A DNA stretch of 64,000 nucleotides from Herpetosiphon giganteus (GCF_016907925.1 NZ_JAFBCZ010000002.1:124001-188000), one strand, 5' to 3'; counted from the stretch's first letter, positions 17,854 to 29,100 are shown. Numbers and translations are program-made. The notes: generated from the letters alone by a model not told the origin.

Positions 17854-19962
17854 TTAGGTCAAATTCATGGCTTCGCTTGGCAAGAGGGGAAACTGAAGCA
17901 GGGCCGTGACTCCAGGCTCAGGGTCATTTGGAATCAGGCTGATCGAGCCGGAAGCGCGCCACATTACCGCTGCACAAATTGGCAAGCCCAAGCCCAATCG
18001 TTGCGGGCCGTGGGTCGTCCAGAAGGGCTGCCAAATATCGCCAAAGGCATCAGCAGGAATCCCTTGGCCAGCATCACGGAAGGCCAACACCGTTGCATGC
18101 TCAGTTTGATAGGCCTTAATCACGATGCCTGCGTGGCTTGAGCCAGATTCCAAGGCATTGTTGAGCAACTCAATGCAGAGGGTCAGCAAGTCGCGTTCTT
18201 GCAACAAAACATACAAGTTGGGCTGAATTTCTAGCCGCAAATCCTCGACCGAGTGATGAACTTGCAAGGCTTGATCGATCAGGCTTGGCAGCGCTTCGCT
18301 CAGATCAATCGGAAACGGCGCGGGATTGCTGCGGCTGGCTCCTTTGAGCAGATGAATGCGCTGAACCATATCTTTGCCGCCACGCACATGCTTGACCACT
18401 TCAGATAATAATTCGCGCTGGGCTTCATCAACCGCATCAAGCTCGGCCAATTGGGTATTGCCCAAAATCACTGCCAAGAGATTGTTGAAGTGATGCGCCA
18501 TTTGGCCTGCCAGCTGCGCCATATTGCGCAAGTAACCCAATTCTGCTTGCTCGGTTTGGCGTGCTGCTTGGTCGGCGACGGTTTGGGCATTGGCCAAGGC
18601 TACGGCAAAATGCGGGCGAGCCATTTCTAATAAGGCCACTTCTTCGTTGGTAATGTGGCGATCTTTGATTGCAATAATGAGCACGCCCAACAAGCGAGCC
18701 TGATGATGCAGCGGCACTGCGGCACAGCCTTGATAGCCAGAATCGAGCAATTGTTGGGTGATTGGCACCAATGTATCATCGCCTAAAACGCATGCATACA
18801 CTTTGGTAATTGTGCCAAGTTCGGTCAGCACATGCAGGCTTGGCTGATCGTTGGGCATACAGAAGGCATCACGTTGCGAGGTATAGGCCAAATCAATAAC
18901 CGCGTTGCGATACGAATACCAAGCAATGGCAACCGGCCCCATAATTTGCTGCAATTCTTGCTCGATGCTGCGATAGAGCGAATCGAGATCTAAATTGGCG
19001 CTCAACGATTGGGCCAAATTATTGACCAATTGCAACTGACGGGTTTGGCGCGCTAGTTGTTCGCGCATTTGGGCTTGGCGAATCGGCCCAATAATTTGAT
19101 GCGCTATCAGTTCAAGCAACACTTGATCATCGGCGCTAAAATGGTCAATGATGCTATGATAGACCGCCAAAACGCCCAACGGCCCGCTTGCATCGCCAAT
19201 TGGCACAATCAAGGCCGAGCGCACGCTGGCCGCCGATTGATCAAGCGCCAGCCAACGTGAATCATCGCGCACATCAGCGATGCGCACTGTTTCGCGGCTG
19301 CGCAAGGCATAGCCCGCCGCACCTTCTTTGACCACCCGCTTGACCCGCTCAAGGTTGTGCGCAACGCCATTATCGGTGGTCAGAATTTCTACATCAGCAA
19401 CATCGTGCAATAAAAATAGATTGCCATGGTCGGCGTGCAAGGCTTTGCTACTCACCTCGACCACATGGGCCAACATGCCCGAAATCGACTCGATGCGGGT
19501 GATGTCGCGGGTAATATCGGCAATCAAGGCAAAACGTTCGCGCTCGGCCTCGACCCGCGAAAGCACATGTTTGAGCCGAATTGCCGCCCGCAAACGCGCT
19601 CGCAAGGTTGCCGAATCAACGGGCTTGAGCAGAAAATCGTCTGCGCCCTCGAAATAGGCTTGTTGGCGCACCGCCAACTCTGCTGCTGCCGTCACCACGA
19701 TCACTGGAATATAATGATGGTCACGTTGGGCACGAATCGTCTTCAGCACTTCAATGCCATCAATGCCAGGCATAAAAATATCAAGCAAAATGGCATCGGG
19801 CGGCGTTTGGCGCACAAACTCCAACGCCGCCATGCCATGCTCAGCCTCAGCGGCGAGGTAGCCCGCCGCTTCAACATAGCGCCGCACAATTGACCGATTT
19901 GAAGATTGATCATCGACGATCAAGACTAATGGCTGTTGACTAAATTCGTGCATTTCAGTCAT
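17854..19962 (-). CDS. Hybrid sensor: REC-GAF-GAF-histidine kinase
   Basis: A 702-residue soluble signalling protein. Residues 10-125 form a receiver domain with acidic pair DD at 17-18, phospho-acceptor Asp at 61 (LLDIFMPG) and conserved KP near 112. Two GAF domains follow (about 150-300 and 320-470). The kinase part has H-box MAHHFNNLLAVILGN, N-box ELLNNALESG, G1 DAGQGIP and G2 GLGLPIC. An N-terminal receiver feeding a C-terminal kinase suggests it takes phosphate or signal from another kinase. No membrane segment is seen. AGGA lies six bases before ATG. It is not obviously in an operon with polA behind it. Confidence 0.9.
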   Translation of the reverse strand: MTEMHEFSQQPLVLIVDDQSSNRSIVRRYVEAAGYLAAEAEHGMAALEFVRQTPPDAILLDIFMPGIDGIEVLKTIRAQRDHHYIPVIVVTAAAELAVRQQAYFEGADDFLLKPVDSATLRARLRAAIRLKHVLSRVEAERERFALIADITRDITRIESISGMLAHVVEVSSKALHADHGNLFLLHDVADVEILTTDNGVAHNLERVKRVVKEGAAGYALRSRETVRIADVRDDSRWLALDQSAASVRSALIVPIGDASGPLGVLAVYHSIIDHFSADDQVLLELIAHQIIGPIRQAQMREQLARQTRQLQLVNNLAQSLSANLDLDSLYRSIEQELQQIMGPVAIAWYSYRNAVIDLAYTSQRDAFCMPNDQPSLHVLTELGTITKVYACVLGDDTLVPITQQLLDSGYQGCAAVPLHHQARLLGVLIIAIKDRHITNEEVALLEMARPHFAVALANAQTVADQAARQTEQAELGYLRNMAQLAGQMAHHFNNLLAVILGNTQLAELDAVDEAQRELLSEVVKHVRGGKDMVQRIHLLKGASRSNPAPFPIDLSEALPSLIDQALQVHHSVEDLRLEIQPNLYVLLQERDLLTLCIELLNNALESGSSHAGIVIKAYQTEHATVLAFRDAGQGIPADAFGDIWQPFWTTHGPQRLGLGLPICAAVMWRASGSISLIPNDPEPGVTALLQFPLLPSEAMNLT

Positions 19963-19979
19963 GCAGGGTTCCTACATTA

Positions 19980-22841
19980 CTAAGCTGGGGCGTGCCAGCG
20001 CTGAAGTTGGTCCCAATTCAGCCCTGTTTCGACGTTAACTTCCAATGGTACGGCCAAATCGGGATAAACTTGGGTCATCGTATCACAAACTAATTGAGCG
20101 ACTGCATCACGCTCGGCCTCAGGCACTTCCAACACCAATTCATCATGCACTTGGAGCAACATTTTGGCTTGATAGCCACCTTCAAGCAAGACTTTTTCTA
20201 AGCGAATCATTGCCAATTTGATCAAATCGGCGGCTGTGCCTTGAATGCCTGCGTTGGTTGCTTCACGCTCGAAGGCGCTGCGCCGTGGCCCGGTTACGCC
20301 GCCCTCTTGCAACTCGCGGAAGTAGCGGCGGCGGCCAAACAAGGTTTCAACATAACCCACCGCCTTGACGCGCTCCAAGGTGCGGTCGATATAGCTTTTT
20401 AGGCCTGGATATTGGGCAAACAAGCCGCTGATCATTTGTTGGGCTTCGCCGCGTGAAAGGGCTGTGCGCGCAGCCAAACCAAAGCTGCTAATCCCGTAAA
20501 TAATGCCGAAAACTGTCATTTTGGCAATTCGGCGTTGGTTTTTGCTGACTTCATCCATCGGAATGTCGAACAAGCGCGCTGCCGTTGCCGCGTGAATGTC
20601 CTGACCAGTTTGAAAAACTTCAACCAAGGCTGGGTCGGCGGTGATGTGGGCCAAAACCCGCAATTCAATCTGCGAGTAGTCGGCGGTCATCAGCACATGG
20701 CCTGGGCGGGCAACAAAGGCGCGGCGAATTTCGCGGCCTTCTTCGCTGCGCACCGGAATGTTTTGCAAGTTGGGCGAATCGGAGCTAAGCCGTCCAGTTT
20801 CTGCGCCAATTTGGCGATATTGGGTATGCACGCGGCCAGTTTTTTGGTTAATCAATTCAATCAAGGCATCAACGTAGGTCGATTTGAGCTTCGACAAACG
20901 GCGATAGCGCAAAATCATGGCGACAATGCCGCTTTGATCGTGGTTTTGCAAATCTTCCAAGGTTTCGGCATTGACCGAATAAACCGCGCCGCCGCTGCGG
21001 GTTGTGCCAGCCAAGCGCTTGAGATTGGCGGTTGGCAGTTTGAGCCGAATAAACAGCAGATCATTTAAATCAAAGCGCGAATTGATATTTAATGGTTCGC
21101 CCACAAAATCGGCAATGTGCTGCTCGATTTCGCGCAAACTTTGGCCCAACACTTGGCCTTGTTGCACAAGTTGCGCTCGATCAAGCCCAATGCCACAGGC
21201 TTCCATGCGCATCAGCACTGGGCTAAGCGGCATTTCGATTTGCTCGAAAACCTCACGTACCGCTGGAATTGCCCCAAGTTGCGGCATAAACAGCGCCAAC
21301 AAACGCGCAGTCATATCAACATCGGCGCTGGCATAGGGGGTTACTTGTTCAATCGCCACTTGATCCATCGTAATTTGCTTTTTGCCAGTGCCAATCAAGG
21401 TTTCGATTCTGGTCATCTCAATTGGGCGATCATCAGCGTCGCGCAATTCAGCAAAGGCCAAATCCTTGAGGCTCTGACGTTTGCCCAACAAGGCGGCGGC
21501 GATGGCGGTATCAAAGCTCAAATGGGGCACATCAAGCCCAATCAGGCTGAGCGCGCTCATATCGAACTTGCCATTGTGGGCCACCACAGCTTTTTTGGGG
21601 TCGCTAAACAATGGTTTCAAGGCGGCGACAACTTCGGCGACGGGCAATTGCTGGCCGCTGCGATGGGCCAAGGGAATGTACCAGCCACAGCCAGCAGTGT
21701 GGGTCAAGGCAATCCCAACCACGCTGGCAGGCACTGGCGAGAACAAATTCAGGCTATTGGTTTCCACGTCGAAGATTAAACGTTCAGACTCAGCTAAAAT
21801 TCTTACCAATTCGGCCAATTGTTCGCTGGTGGTTACCGCTTGGTAATCGCCAGATTGAGCAATTGGCTCGGCGCTTGGTGGCGTTGCATCATCGAACATG
21901 GTTAATTGGCTGGGATTGGTGGTTTGCGGCACGGCGACGACTTGCACCGCACTGACATTGCTCGAAAGCGGCAATTTATCGACCAACTTGCGAAATTCGA
22001 GTTGGCTGAACAAGGCCAACACTGTATCGCGATCGTAATCGTGCACTTTAGTTGCTTCGAGATCCAAGGTCACTGGGGCATCGGTGACGATCGTGGCCAA
22101 GTGAGTGCTAAAGCGGGCGGCTTCGTGCTGGCCATCGAGTTTTGAGCGATAGCGATTGGCAACTTTATCGAGGTTGGCGTAGATATTTTCGACGCTGCCC
22201 CATTCGTTGAGCATGCTAATTGCCCCAGCTTCGCCAATGCCCTTGACCCCAGGAATGTTGTCGGAGGTATCGCCTTTGAGGCCGCGCAAATCGGCAAGTT
22301 GGTTTGGATTCAAGCCTTTGTAGCGTTCGCGCACTTGGGCTTCGTCGTAGAGCGAGACATTGCCCTTGCCATAGGGATTGGCCAACAGCACCTTGGTATA
22401 GTCATTGACCAATTGGAGCGTGTCGGTATCGCCAGTGATGATCAAGGTATCGACACCCTGAGCTTCTGCTTGACGACATAACGTGCCAATGACATCATCG
22501 GCCTCGTAGTTTTCGGCAGTGTAAATTGGAATATTCAGGGCATTGATAATTTGCTTGATGCGCTCAAGTTGGGGGTGAAAATCGGCGGGTGTTTCAGCGC
22601 GGCCAGCCTTATAGTCTGGGTAAATATCATCGCGGAAGGTGCGCCCAATATCGAACGAAACCGCCACGTATTCTGGTTGGCGTTCGCGTAACAAGTTGAG
22701 CAAAATTGATAAAAAGCCTTGGACTGCGTAGGTTGGTTCGCCAGTTGCCCGAACCGACATGCCCGTGTCGCGGAGCGCAAAAAAGGCGCGAAACGCCAGC
22801 GCATGGCCATCAACCAAGACGAGCGTGGGTCGCTGCTGCAT
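19980..22841 (-). CDS. polA: DNA polymerase I
   Basis: A 953-residue family A polymerase, used in Okazaki-fragment processing and excision-repair gap filling. It has all three domains: a 5'-3' exonuclease/FEN domain (1-300; VDGHALAFRAFFAL, GDTDTLQL, GDTSDNIPGVKGIG), a 3'-5' exonuclease with intact metal residues (FDVETNS, AHNGKFDM, YASADVDMT), and a polymerase with motif A DYSQIELRVLAH, the O-helix region RRIAKMTVFGIIYG and motif C QVHDELVLE. Proofreading is therefore predicted to be active, unlike in some Thermus-type enzymes. ATG 22841 has AGGAGG ten bases upstream, preferred to the in-frame start at 22901. Confidence 0.96.
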   Translation of the reverse strand: MQQRPTLVLVDGHALAFRAFFALRDTGMSVRATGEPTYAVQGFLSILLNLLRERQPEYVAVSFDIGRTFRDDIYPDYKAGRAETPADFHPQLERIKQIINALNIPIYTAENYEADDVIGTLCRQAEAQGVDTLIITGDTDTLQLVNDYTKVLLANPYGKGNVSLYDEAQVRERYKGLNPNQLADLRGLKGDTSDNIPGVKGIGEAGAISMLNEWGSVENIYANLDKVANRYRSKLDGQHEAARFSTHLATIVTDAPVTLDLEATKVHDYDRDTVLALFSQLEFRKLVDKLPLSSNVSAVQVVAVPQTTNPSQLTMFDDATPPSAEPIAQSGDYQAVTTSEQLAELVRILAESERLIFDVETNSLNLFSPVPASVVGIALTHTAGCGWYIPLAHRSGQQLPVAEVVAALKPLFSDPKKAVVAHNGKFDMSALSLIGLDVPHLSFDTAIAAALLGKRQSLKDLAFAELRDADDRPIEMTRIETLIGTGKKQITMDQVAIEQVTPYASADVDMTARLLALFMPQLGAIPAVREVFEQIEMPLSPVLMRMEACGIGLDRAQLVQQGQVLGQSLREIEQHIADFVGEPLNINSRFDLNDLLFIRLKLPTANLKRLAGTTRSGGAVYSVNAETLEDLQNHDQSGIVAMILRYRRLSKLKSTYVDALIELINQKTGRVHTQYRQIGAETGRLSSDSPNLQNIPVRSEEGREIRRAFVARPGHVLMTADYSQIELRVLAHITADPALVEVFQTGQDIHAATAARLFDIPMDEVSKNQRRIAKMTVFGIIYGISSFGLAARTALSRGEAQQMISGLFAQYPGLKSYIDRTLERVKAVGYVETLFGRRRYFRELQEGGVTGPRRSAFEREATNAGIQGTAADLIKLAMIRLEKVLLEGGYQAKMLLQVHDELVLEVPEAERDAVAQLVCDTMTQVYPDLAVPLEVNVETGLNWDQLQRWHAPA

Positions 22842-22967
22842 ATGATCCAAACCTCCTGAAACACAACATCCACCCTGCATTGTAGCAGTATTTTGCTGCA
22901 ATACCTAGGCGAGCGTAATCGAACATTTGTTCATTTTAACATAGAAACGAGGCCATGATAAGCAATT

Positions 22968-23152
22968 GATCCACGAAGGACACGAAGGACACGAAGGACG
23001 GAAACCGCGAAGCACGCGAAGAGCGCGAAGGCTAAGTTTTAGCCACAGATTGGCACAGATTTGCTCAGATTAATTTCTCGCCAAATAGCCCATCGCCTAG
23101 CACCTCGTCCCTGATCCCCGACCCCTAGCCCCTGAACCTCAACTCCTATGTT
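22968..23152. repeat. Block of quasi-tandem intergenic repeats
   Basis: The gap between polA and the VOC gene is about 310 bp. It holds CACGAAGGA units (22973-23000), CGCGAAGAG-like units, a TTTTAGCCACAGATTGGCACAGATT phrase split over 23036-23062, and CCCCTGA/CCCCTAG words to 23140. All recur elsewhere in the window. The left 125 bp (22842-22967) holds only the polA upstream region. Confidence 0.8.
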
Positions 23153-23827
23153 CTATGCTCTTTGTTCTCTGTTCTGCTCATATTTTGACTTCTGCCTTTT
23201 GATTTGCTTTATCCCGCTCGGGGTTTCAATGGTGGCGCTTAGCTGTGGCGTGACTGCGGTTTGCCACTTAATCTGATCTTTCATGCCAATTTGGCTCAGC
23301 ATAGTTTCGATTTGGCGTGCGTGAGGGTGCTGTAGCTCAAAATTCAACAAACGACACCCTTGATCAGTTAAGCGTTGGATTGGATGTTGATCGCGCGGCC
23401 ATTGGATGAGCATCGGTGCAACGCCAGCAAAGGGCAAACTACCATCGGCGGGAATTGTGATTTGCCAAGTTAAATCGCCGCGACTCATCGGCGTGACGCT
23501 GCCAAATTGGTGCTGAAGCAACTCGCTGGCGGGCTGAATGAGGATCGTGCGTGCCACCCAGGCTGCCAAGCGCGGAGCACTGTTTGCTTGCAACGCATCC
23601 AATTCAAACCAACGCGGGCGCTTGGGTGCGGGCAAACTTGGGTCGGGCGCGATCACTTCGAGGTAGCAATTGCCAAGATTAAGCAAGCAATTATGTGTTG
23701 CCATAGCTTGATGTTGGCCGCCAGCTTGCAGCGGCACACCGAGCAAATCCTCAACATAGGTCACGCCAACCGCGAGCGTGGGCGCGGTTATGACCAAATG
23801 ATCGATCCACGTTGCTAAAGGCATCAT
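23153..23827 (-). CDS. VOC superfamily protein, glyoxalase-like
   Basis: A 224-residue protein starting IDHLVITAPTL, with LLGVPLQAGGQHQAMATHN and YLEVIAPDP, the pattern of the Glyoxalase_3 type VOC domain. These are metal-binding beta-alpha-beta folds with varied lyase or isomerase roles; the substrate is unknown. AAGGAG lies eight bases before ATG 23827; ATG 23833 would be too close. The last nine residues or so (YEQNREQRA) are encoded by the GAACAGAGAACAAAGAGCATAG repeat family, so the C-terminus appears to be repeat-derived. Confidence 0.82.
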   Translation of the reverse strand: MMPLATWIDHLVITAPTLAVGVTYVEDLLGVPLQAGGQHQAMATHNCLLNLGNCYLEVIAPDPSLPAPKRPRWFELDALQANSAPRLAAWVARTILIQPASELLQHQFGSVTPMSRGDLTWQITIPADGSLPFAGVAPMLIQWPRDQHPIQRLTDQGCRLLNFELQHPHARQIETMLSQIGMKDQIKWQTAVTPQLSATIETPSGIKQIKRQKSKYEQNREQRA

Positions 23828-24085
23828 GTGCATTACTCCTTTTATTTAAGCCTTATTTTTAGCATATATGTGGCGGTAAGTAAGGCCAAACTGAGAACTA
23901 GCTGATAATTAGCTGAAAATTATTATTGACTTTAAGGTATCGAGCCGCTATGATTGGCCTCCAAGCCCCATCTCCATGTTGAGATGTTTGTTGCCATGAA
24001 CGCAGAGAAACCCTGTTGTTGATGGCCGTGTATTGCCTTGTTGTGGTTCGTGGGCGGAACGCACACTCGTAGGAGGTTGTCGATT

Positions 24086-25834
24086 ATGCGGCGTTATTTG
24101 CTCGCCGCCGTCGCCATTGCCCTCTTGATTATGCCAGTATTGACGATTAATGCTGGTCCAGAGCAAGTTTGGGTTGATGATTTAACGGCTGGCAGCTTTG
24201 ATGGGTTGGTCGGCAGTGGCACTATCACCCTCGCTCCCAACGCTCCTCCCGCTCCTGCATTCGTTGGTGATTATCCTCAAGCAGGCAGCTATCTTTCTTC
24301 CGAGCATCAATTTGAAGAAGTCGTTGCTGCGGTTGTAATTGATACCGATACAACGCTGACCACTGGTGGCGCTGTGCGTTTTGATGTGCGCGGCAAAAAT
24401 CCCAGTGGTACGTGGCAAATGTGGCAAGAGGCTCCACGCGGTGGTCGGGTGGCACTCGAACGCCCAAGCAGCGTGATTCAATATCGCATGTGGCTGTTGG
24501 CCAATGGTGAATCACCACGTGCGCGCTCAGTCACCATGGTTGCCGAATGGTCGGGTGGCGCGGCAATTCTGGCCGAATCAGAAGCGCCAACCTATCGAAT
24601 TTATGCGACCCGCGAGGGCTTGGTTGGCCATCGCACCGCCAACGGCCATATTATTCGCCCATACGATCAGTTTGTAGCCTTGCCTTCGTGGCGCTCGCTC
24701 TCATCGTATCGCGGCTATGAATACCAAGTGCGGGTAACCTACAAAGGCCGCTCCAAAGTTGTGCCAGTGTGGGATGTGGGGCCGTGGAACACCCGCGATG
24801 ATTATTGGTCAACCAATCGTCAATCGTGGAAAGATTTGCCGCGTGGCTTGCCCGAAGCTCAAGCAGCCTATTACGATGGCTACAATGGCGGGCGTGACGA
24901 ACGTGGCCGCCGCCCGAACTTGCCCAACGGCATCGACATTGCCGATGGCACCTTCTGGGATTTGGGCATTCCTGATAATGCCTGGGTCGAAGTGACCTTC
25001 TTGTGGGAAGGCTACGATCCTGGGGCTAGCAGCCCTGCGGCAACGCCAACCCCGAATGTTACCGCCACGCCATTGCCGGTAACTTTGCCACCAGCAGGCT
25101 CGCTGTTGGTCGATAACCGCGACAATAGCTTCCGCGAAATGCAAGGCGTGTGGTTTGATGCCCGCTGTGGATTTAACGGTGCCCACCGCTGGACCAAGAG
25201 CGTCGCCAATCAAAGCCAAGTTGATAACCTTGGGGTTTGGAAAGCACCAATTACCAACCCTGGTTTCTACGAGGTGATGGCCTATATTCCCGCTTGTGGT
25301 GAGCCAGCAACCAAGAATGCCACCTATGTGATTGCCCACGACGGCAGCAATACCAAAGTGCGCGTCGATCAAGAGGCCAATCAGAATAAATGGTATTCGT
25401 TGGGCGTGTACTACTTCAAGGGTGGCAACGAAATCTTGCTCGACGATGTGACTGGCGAAGAGGGATTAAGCGTGCGTTACGATGCGATAGCTTGGTTGCC
25501 CCGCTCCGACAACACCGCGCCCAACGCCACCATCATCGATGTTAAAGATCTTGGTGCAGGCCGCTATGAAGTGCATTGGAACGGCCAAGACGATAGCACA
25601 GGCGTGGCCAGTTTCGATGTTCAAGTGCAACGCAACGGCGGCGAATGGGTTGATTGGTTGGTAACCACGACCGAATTGCAAGATACCTTTATTATCGATG
25701 TGAACGCCGCTGATGCAGAAAATACCACCTACGGCTTCCGTGCTCGTGCACGTGACTGGGCTGGCAATACTGGCGAATTCCCACCGAGTGCGCAAGCTAC
25801 CTCGCTCGATGCCTTAGTCATTCAACAGCCTTAA
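24086..25834 (+). CDS. Secreted protein with golvesin C-terminal-like and Fn3-like domains
   Basis: A 582-residue exported protein with a signal peptide (residues 1-22, ending INA). The N-terminal 150 residues look like a beta-sandwich. A middle part contains VVPVWDVGPWNTRDDYWS and GIDIADGTFWDLGIPD. A Thr/Pro linker near 310 is followed by a golvesin C-terminal-like domain (LLVDNRDNSF to RYDAIAWLPR) and a fibronectin III-like domain to the end. Golvesin-type domains occur on secreted enzymes and surface proteins. The enzymatic role, if any, is not clear. AGGAGG nine bases before ATG 24086 fixes the start. Confidence 0.82.
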   Translation: MRRYLLAAVAIALLIMPVLTINAGPEQVWVDDLTAGSFDGLVGSGTITLAPNAPPAPAFVGDYPQAGSYLSSEHQFEEVVAAVVIDTDTTLTTGGAVRFDVRGKNPSGTWQMWQEAPRGGRVALERPSSVIQYRMWLLANGESPRARSVTMVAEWSGGAAILAESEAPTYRIYATREGLVGHRTANGHIIRPYDQFVALPSWRSLSSYRGYEYQVRVTYKGRSKVVPVWDVGPWNTRDDYWSTNRQSWKDLPRGLPEAQAAYYDGYNGGRDERGRRPNLPNGIDIADGTFWDLGIPDNAWVEVTFLWEGYDPGASSPAATPTPNVTATPLPVTLPPAGSLLVDNRDNSFREMQGVWFDARCGFNGAHRWTKSVANQSQVDNLGVWKAPITNPGFYEVMAYIPACGEPATKNATYVIAHDGSNTKVRVDQEANQNKWYSLGVYYFKGGNEILLDDVTGEEGLSVRYDAIAWLPRSDNTAPNATIIDVKDLGAGRYEVHWNGQDDSTGVASFDVQVQRNGGEWVDWLVTTTELQDTFIIDVNAADAENTTYGFRARARDWAGNTGEFPPSAQATSLDALVIQQP

Positions 25835-25847
25835 AGGTTTGGTGTCG

Positions 25848-25978
25848 CCTCAGCCCAACCCCTCGCCCGCTGAGCGGGCGAGGGGCTTTTTGTATTCTAG
25901 TTTTATCAATGATTTTTGGTTCTCCAATCATACACCCCTCGCCCGCGTTCAGTGGGCGAGGGGGTTGGAGGGTGAGGG
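25848..25978. repeat. GC-rich dispersed element, copy 3
   Basis: A degenerate full copy with a CCTCAGCCCAACCCC left end and a GGGGGTTGGAGGGTGAGGG right end. Its core differs from other copies, but both inner hairpins are kept. It lies 14 bases after the stop of the golvesin-like gene. Confidence 0.85.
25859..25891 (+). terminator. Terminator provided by the GC-rich element
   Basis: A perfect 12-bp stem (CCCCTCGCCCGC / GCGGGCGAGGGG) with loop TGA is followed by CTTTTT. It is the left half of repeat copy 3 and should end transcription of the golvesin-like gene. Confidence 0.85.
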
Positions 25979-26112
25979 CACAACGGCCAATTGAATTATC
26001 GCATGCGATTTCATCGTATAATGCTAGCCCGACACACGAACTTGGCTAGGATGGGGCGCGGCAAGCCAACGGCGTGCCTTGCGGGCGTACATCCCCCACT
26101 ATGGAGAAACCG

Positions 26113-29100
26113 ATGCCAAAACGCAGCGACATTCACTCGATTCTGGTGCTTGGCGCAGGCCCAATCGTGATCGGGCAAGCATGTGAGTTTGATTATAGCG
26201 GGACTCAGGCAATCAAAGCCCTGCGCGAAGAGGGCTACCGCATTATTTTAGTCAATTCAAACCCAGCCACGATTATGACTGACCCTTCGTTGGCTGATCG
26301 TACCTATATTGAGCCGTTGGATGTGCCAACAGTTAGCGAAATTATTGCCCGCGAACGCCCCGATGCTTTACTGCCAACGGTCGGCGGCCAAACTGCGCTC
26401 AATTTGGCCATGGATTTGCACCGCGCTGGCGTGTTGGAGCAATACAATGTGCAAATGCTCGGCGCAAATGTCGATGCGATTGCCACTGCCGAGGATCGCG
26501 AGTTGTTCAAGCAGGCTATGGATCGGATTGGCTTGCAATCGGCGCGTTCTGGCATCGCGCGCTCACTCGAAGAAGCGCTCGAATTGGTCAAAGCAACTGG
26601 CTTTCCCTCGATTATTCGGCCTTCGTTTACCCTCGGTGGTGCTGGCGGCGGCATCGCCTACAATGCCGAAGATTTTCGGCGCATTGTCGAAGAGGGCTTG
26701 AAACTTTCGCCAATCGGCGAATTGCTGATCGAAGAAAGTTTGCTGGGCTGGAAGGAATATGAGCTTGAGTTGATGCGCGACAGCGCTGGCAATGGGGTTG
26801 TCGTTTGTTCGATTGAAAACTTCGACCCGATGGGTGTGCACACTGGCGATTCAATTACCGTTGCACCTGCCATGACGCTCTCCGACCGCGAATACCAACG
26901 CTTGCGCGATATGGGCTTGGCGGTGATGGAAGTTGTGGGCGTGGCAACCGGCGGATCGAATGTCCAATTCGCAATCAATCCCCACGATGGGCGGGTGATT
27001 GTGATTGAGATGAATCCACGGGTTTCACGTTCATCGGCGCTCGCATCCAAAGCTACGGGCTTTCCGATTGCCAAAATTGCCGCTAAGCTGGCGGTTGGCT
27101 ATACCTTGCCCGAATTGCCCAACGACATCACCAAATCAACTCCAGCCTCATTCGAGCCAGCGCTCGATTATGTGGTGGTCAAAATTCCGCGCTGGAACTT
27201 CGAAAAATTTCCTGGCTCGCAGCCAGTGCTTGGCACCGCTATGAAATCGGTTGGCGAAGCCATGGCGATGGGCCGCACCTTTACCGAAGCCTTGCAAAAA
27301 GCCTTGCGCTCGCTCGAAAATGGTCGCATGGGTTGGGGCGCTGATGGCAGCCAACCTGTGCCACAAGAACGCTTGCGCGAATTGTTGATCACGCCAACGC
27401 CACAACGAATTTTTGCTATGCGCACCGCCTTTGACCTCGGCTGGACGGTTGATCAGATTCATGAATTGACCAAAATCGATTATTGGTTCCTTGATCAATT
27501 GGCCAGTTTGATTGCGCTCGAAAAAGAACTACGCCAATACGATTTGGCCACGATTCCTGCCGAATTATTGCTGCAAGCCAAACGCAACGGCTATAGCGAC
27601 CCGCAATTGGCCTATTTGCTGAATGCGAACGCCGCCGAAGTGCGCCAACAACGGCTTGGCCATGGCATCAAACCAACCTATCATCATGTTGATACCTGTG
27701 CGGCGGAATTTCCGGCGCAAACGCCATACCTTTATTCATCATACGAAACCGAGAGCGAAGCCAACCCCAGCGATCGGCGCAAAGTGATGATTTTGGGTGG
27801 CGGGCCAAATCGCATCGGCCAAGGGCTTGAATTTGATTATTGCTGTTGCCACGCAGTGTTTGCGCTGCGCGAACTTGGCTATGAAACGATCATGGTCAAC
27901 TGCAACCCTGAAACTGTTTCAACCGACTATGACACCGCTGATCGGCTGTATTTCGAGCCATTGACCTTAGAAGATGTGCTGAATATTGTCGATGTCGAGC
28001 AGCCATCGGGCGTGCTGTTGCAGTTTGGTGGCCAAACGCCGCTCAAATTAGCCAAAGGCTTGGAAGCGGCAGGCGTGCCATTGTGGGGGACCTCGCCAGC
28101 AGCCATTGATCGCGCCGAAGATCGCGGCCAATTTGGTGAAGTGCTAGCCGAATGTGGCTTGCGAGCAACGCCCTATGGCTCGGCAACCTCGTGGGATGAA
28201 GCGCGAGCGATCGCTGAGCGCATCGGCTACCCAACCATGGTGCGGCCATCGTATGTGCTTGGCGGCCAAGGCATGGCGATTATCCACGATCAAGCTGGGC
28301 TTGACGATTATTTGCGCCATATCACCGAGGCCTCGCCAGAACATCCTGTGTTGCTCGACCGCTTTCTTGAAGATGCGACCGAGCTTGATGTTGATGCCGT
28401 TGCCGATGGCGAAACGGTGGTGATTGCAGGCATGATGGAGCAAATCGAACGCGCTGGCATCCACTCTGGCGATTCGGCGTGTGTGATGCCAACCGTCGGC
28501 ATCAAGCCCGAAGTTGTTGAGCAACTCAAACGTGCAACCGATAAACTGGCTCGCGCCTTGGGCGTGGTTGGCTTGATGAACGTGCAATTTGCGGTCAAAA
28601 ATGACGAGATTTATGTGCTCGAAGTCAATCCACGAGCTTCGCGCTCGATTCCCTATGTTGCCAAAGCCAGCGGCGTGGCTTGGGCCGCGTTGGCTGCCAA
28701 AGTGATGGCTGGCGTGACGCTCAAGCAACAAGGTATCAGCAGTGCGCCCGAATTGCGCGGCTTCCACGTCAAAGAGGTTGTGTTGCCGTGGCGGCGCTTC
28801 CCTGGCGCAACAATTGCTTTAGGCCCAGAAATGCGCTCAACTGGCGAGGCCATGGGCAGTGGCGATAGTTTTGGGGCTGCGTTTGCCAAGGCCCAAGCGG
28901 GTTGTGGCCGCAGCTTGCCAACTAGCGGCGCGATTTTTGTCAGCGTCAACGACCACGATAAACCAGCGTTAGTTCCGGTTGCCAAGCAATATAGCGAGCT
29001 TGGCTTCAAAGTGATTGCAACCGCTGGCACGGCTCAATATCTGCGCGAACAAGGCCTCAAGGTTGAAAGCATTTATAAAGTTAACGAAGGCCGACCCAAC

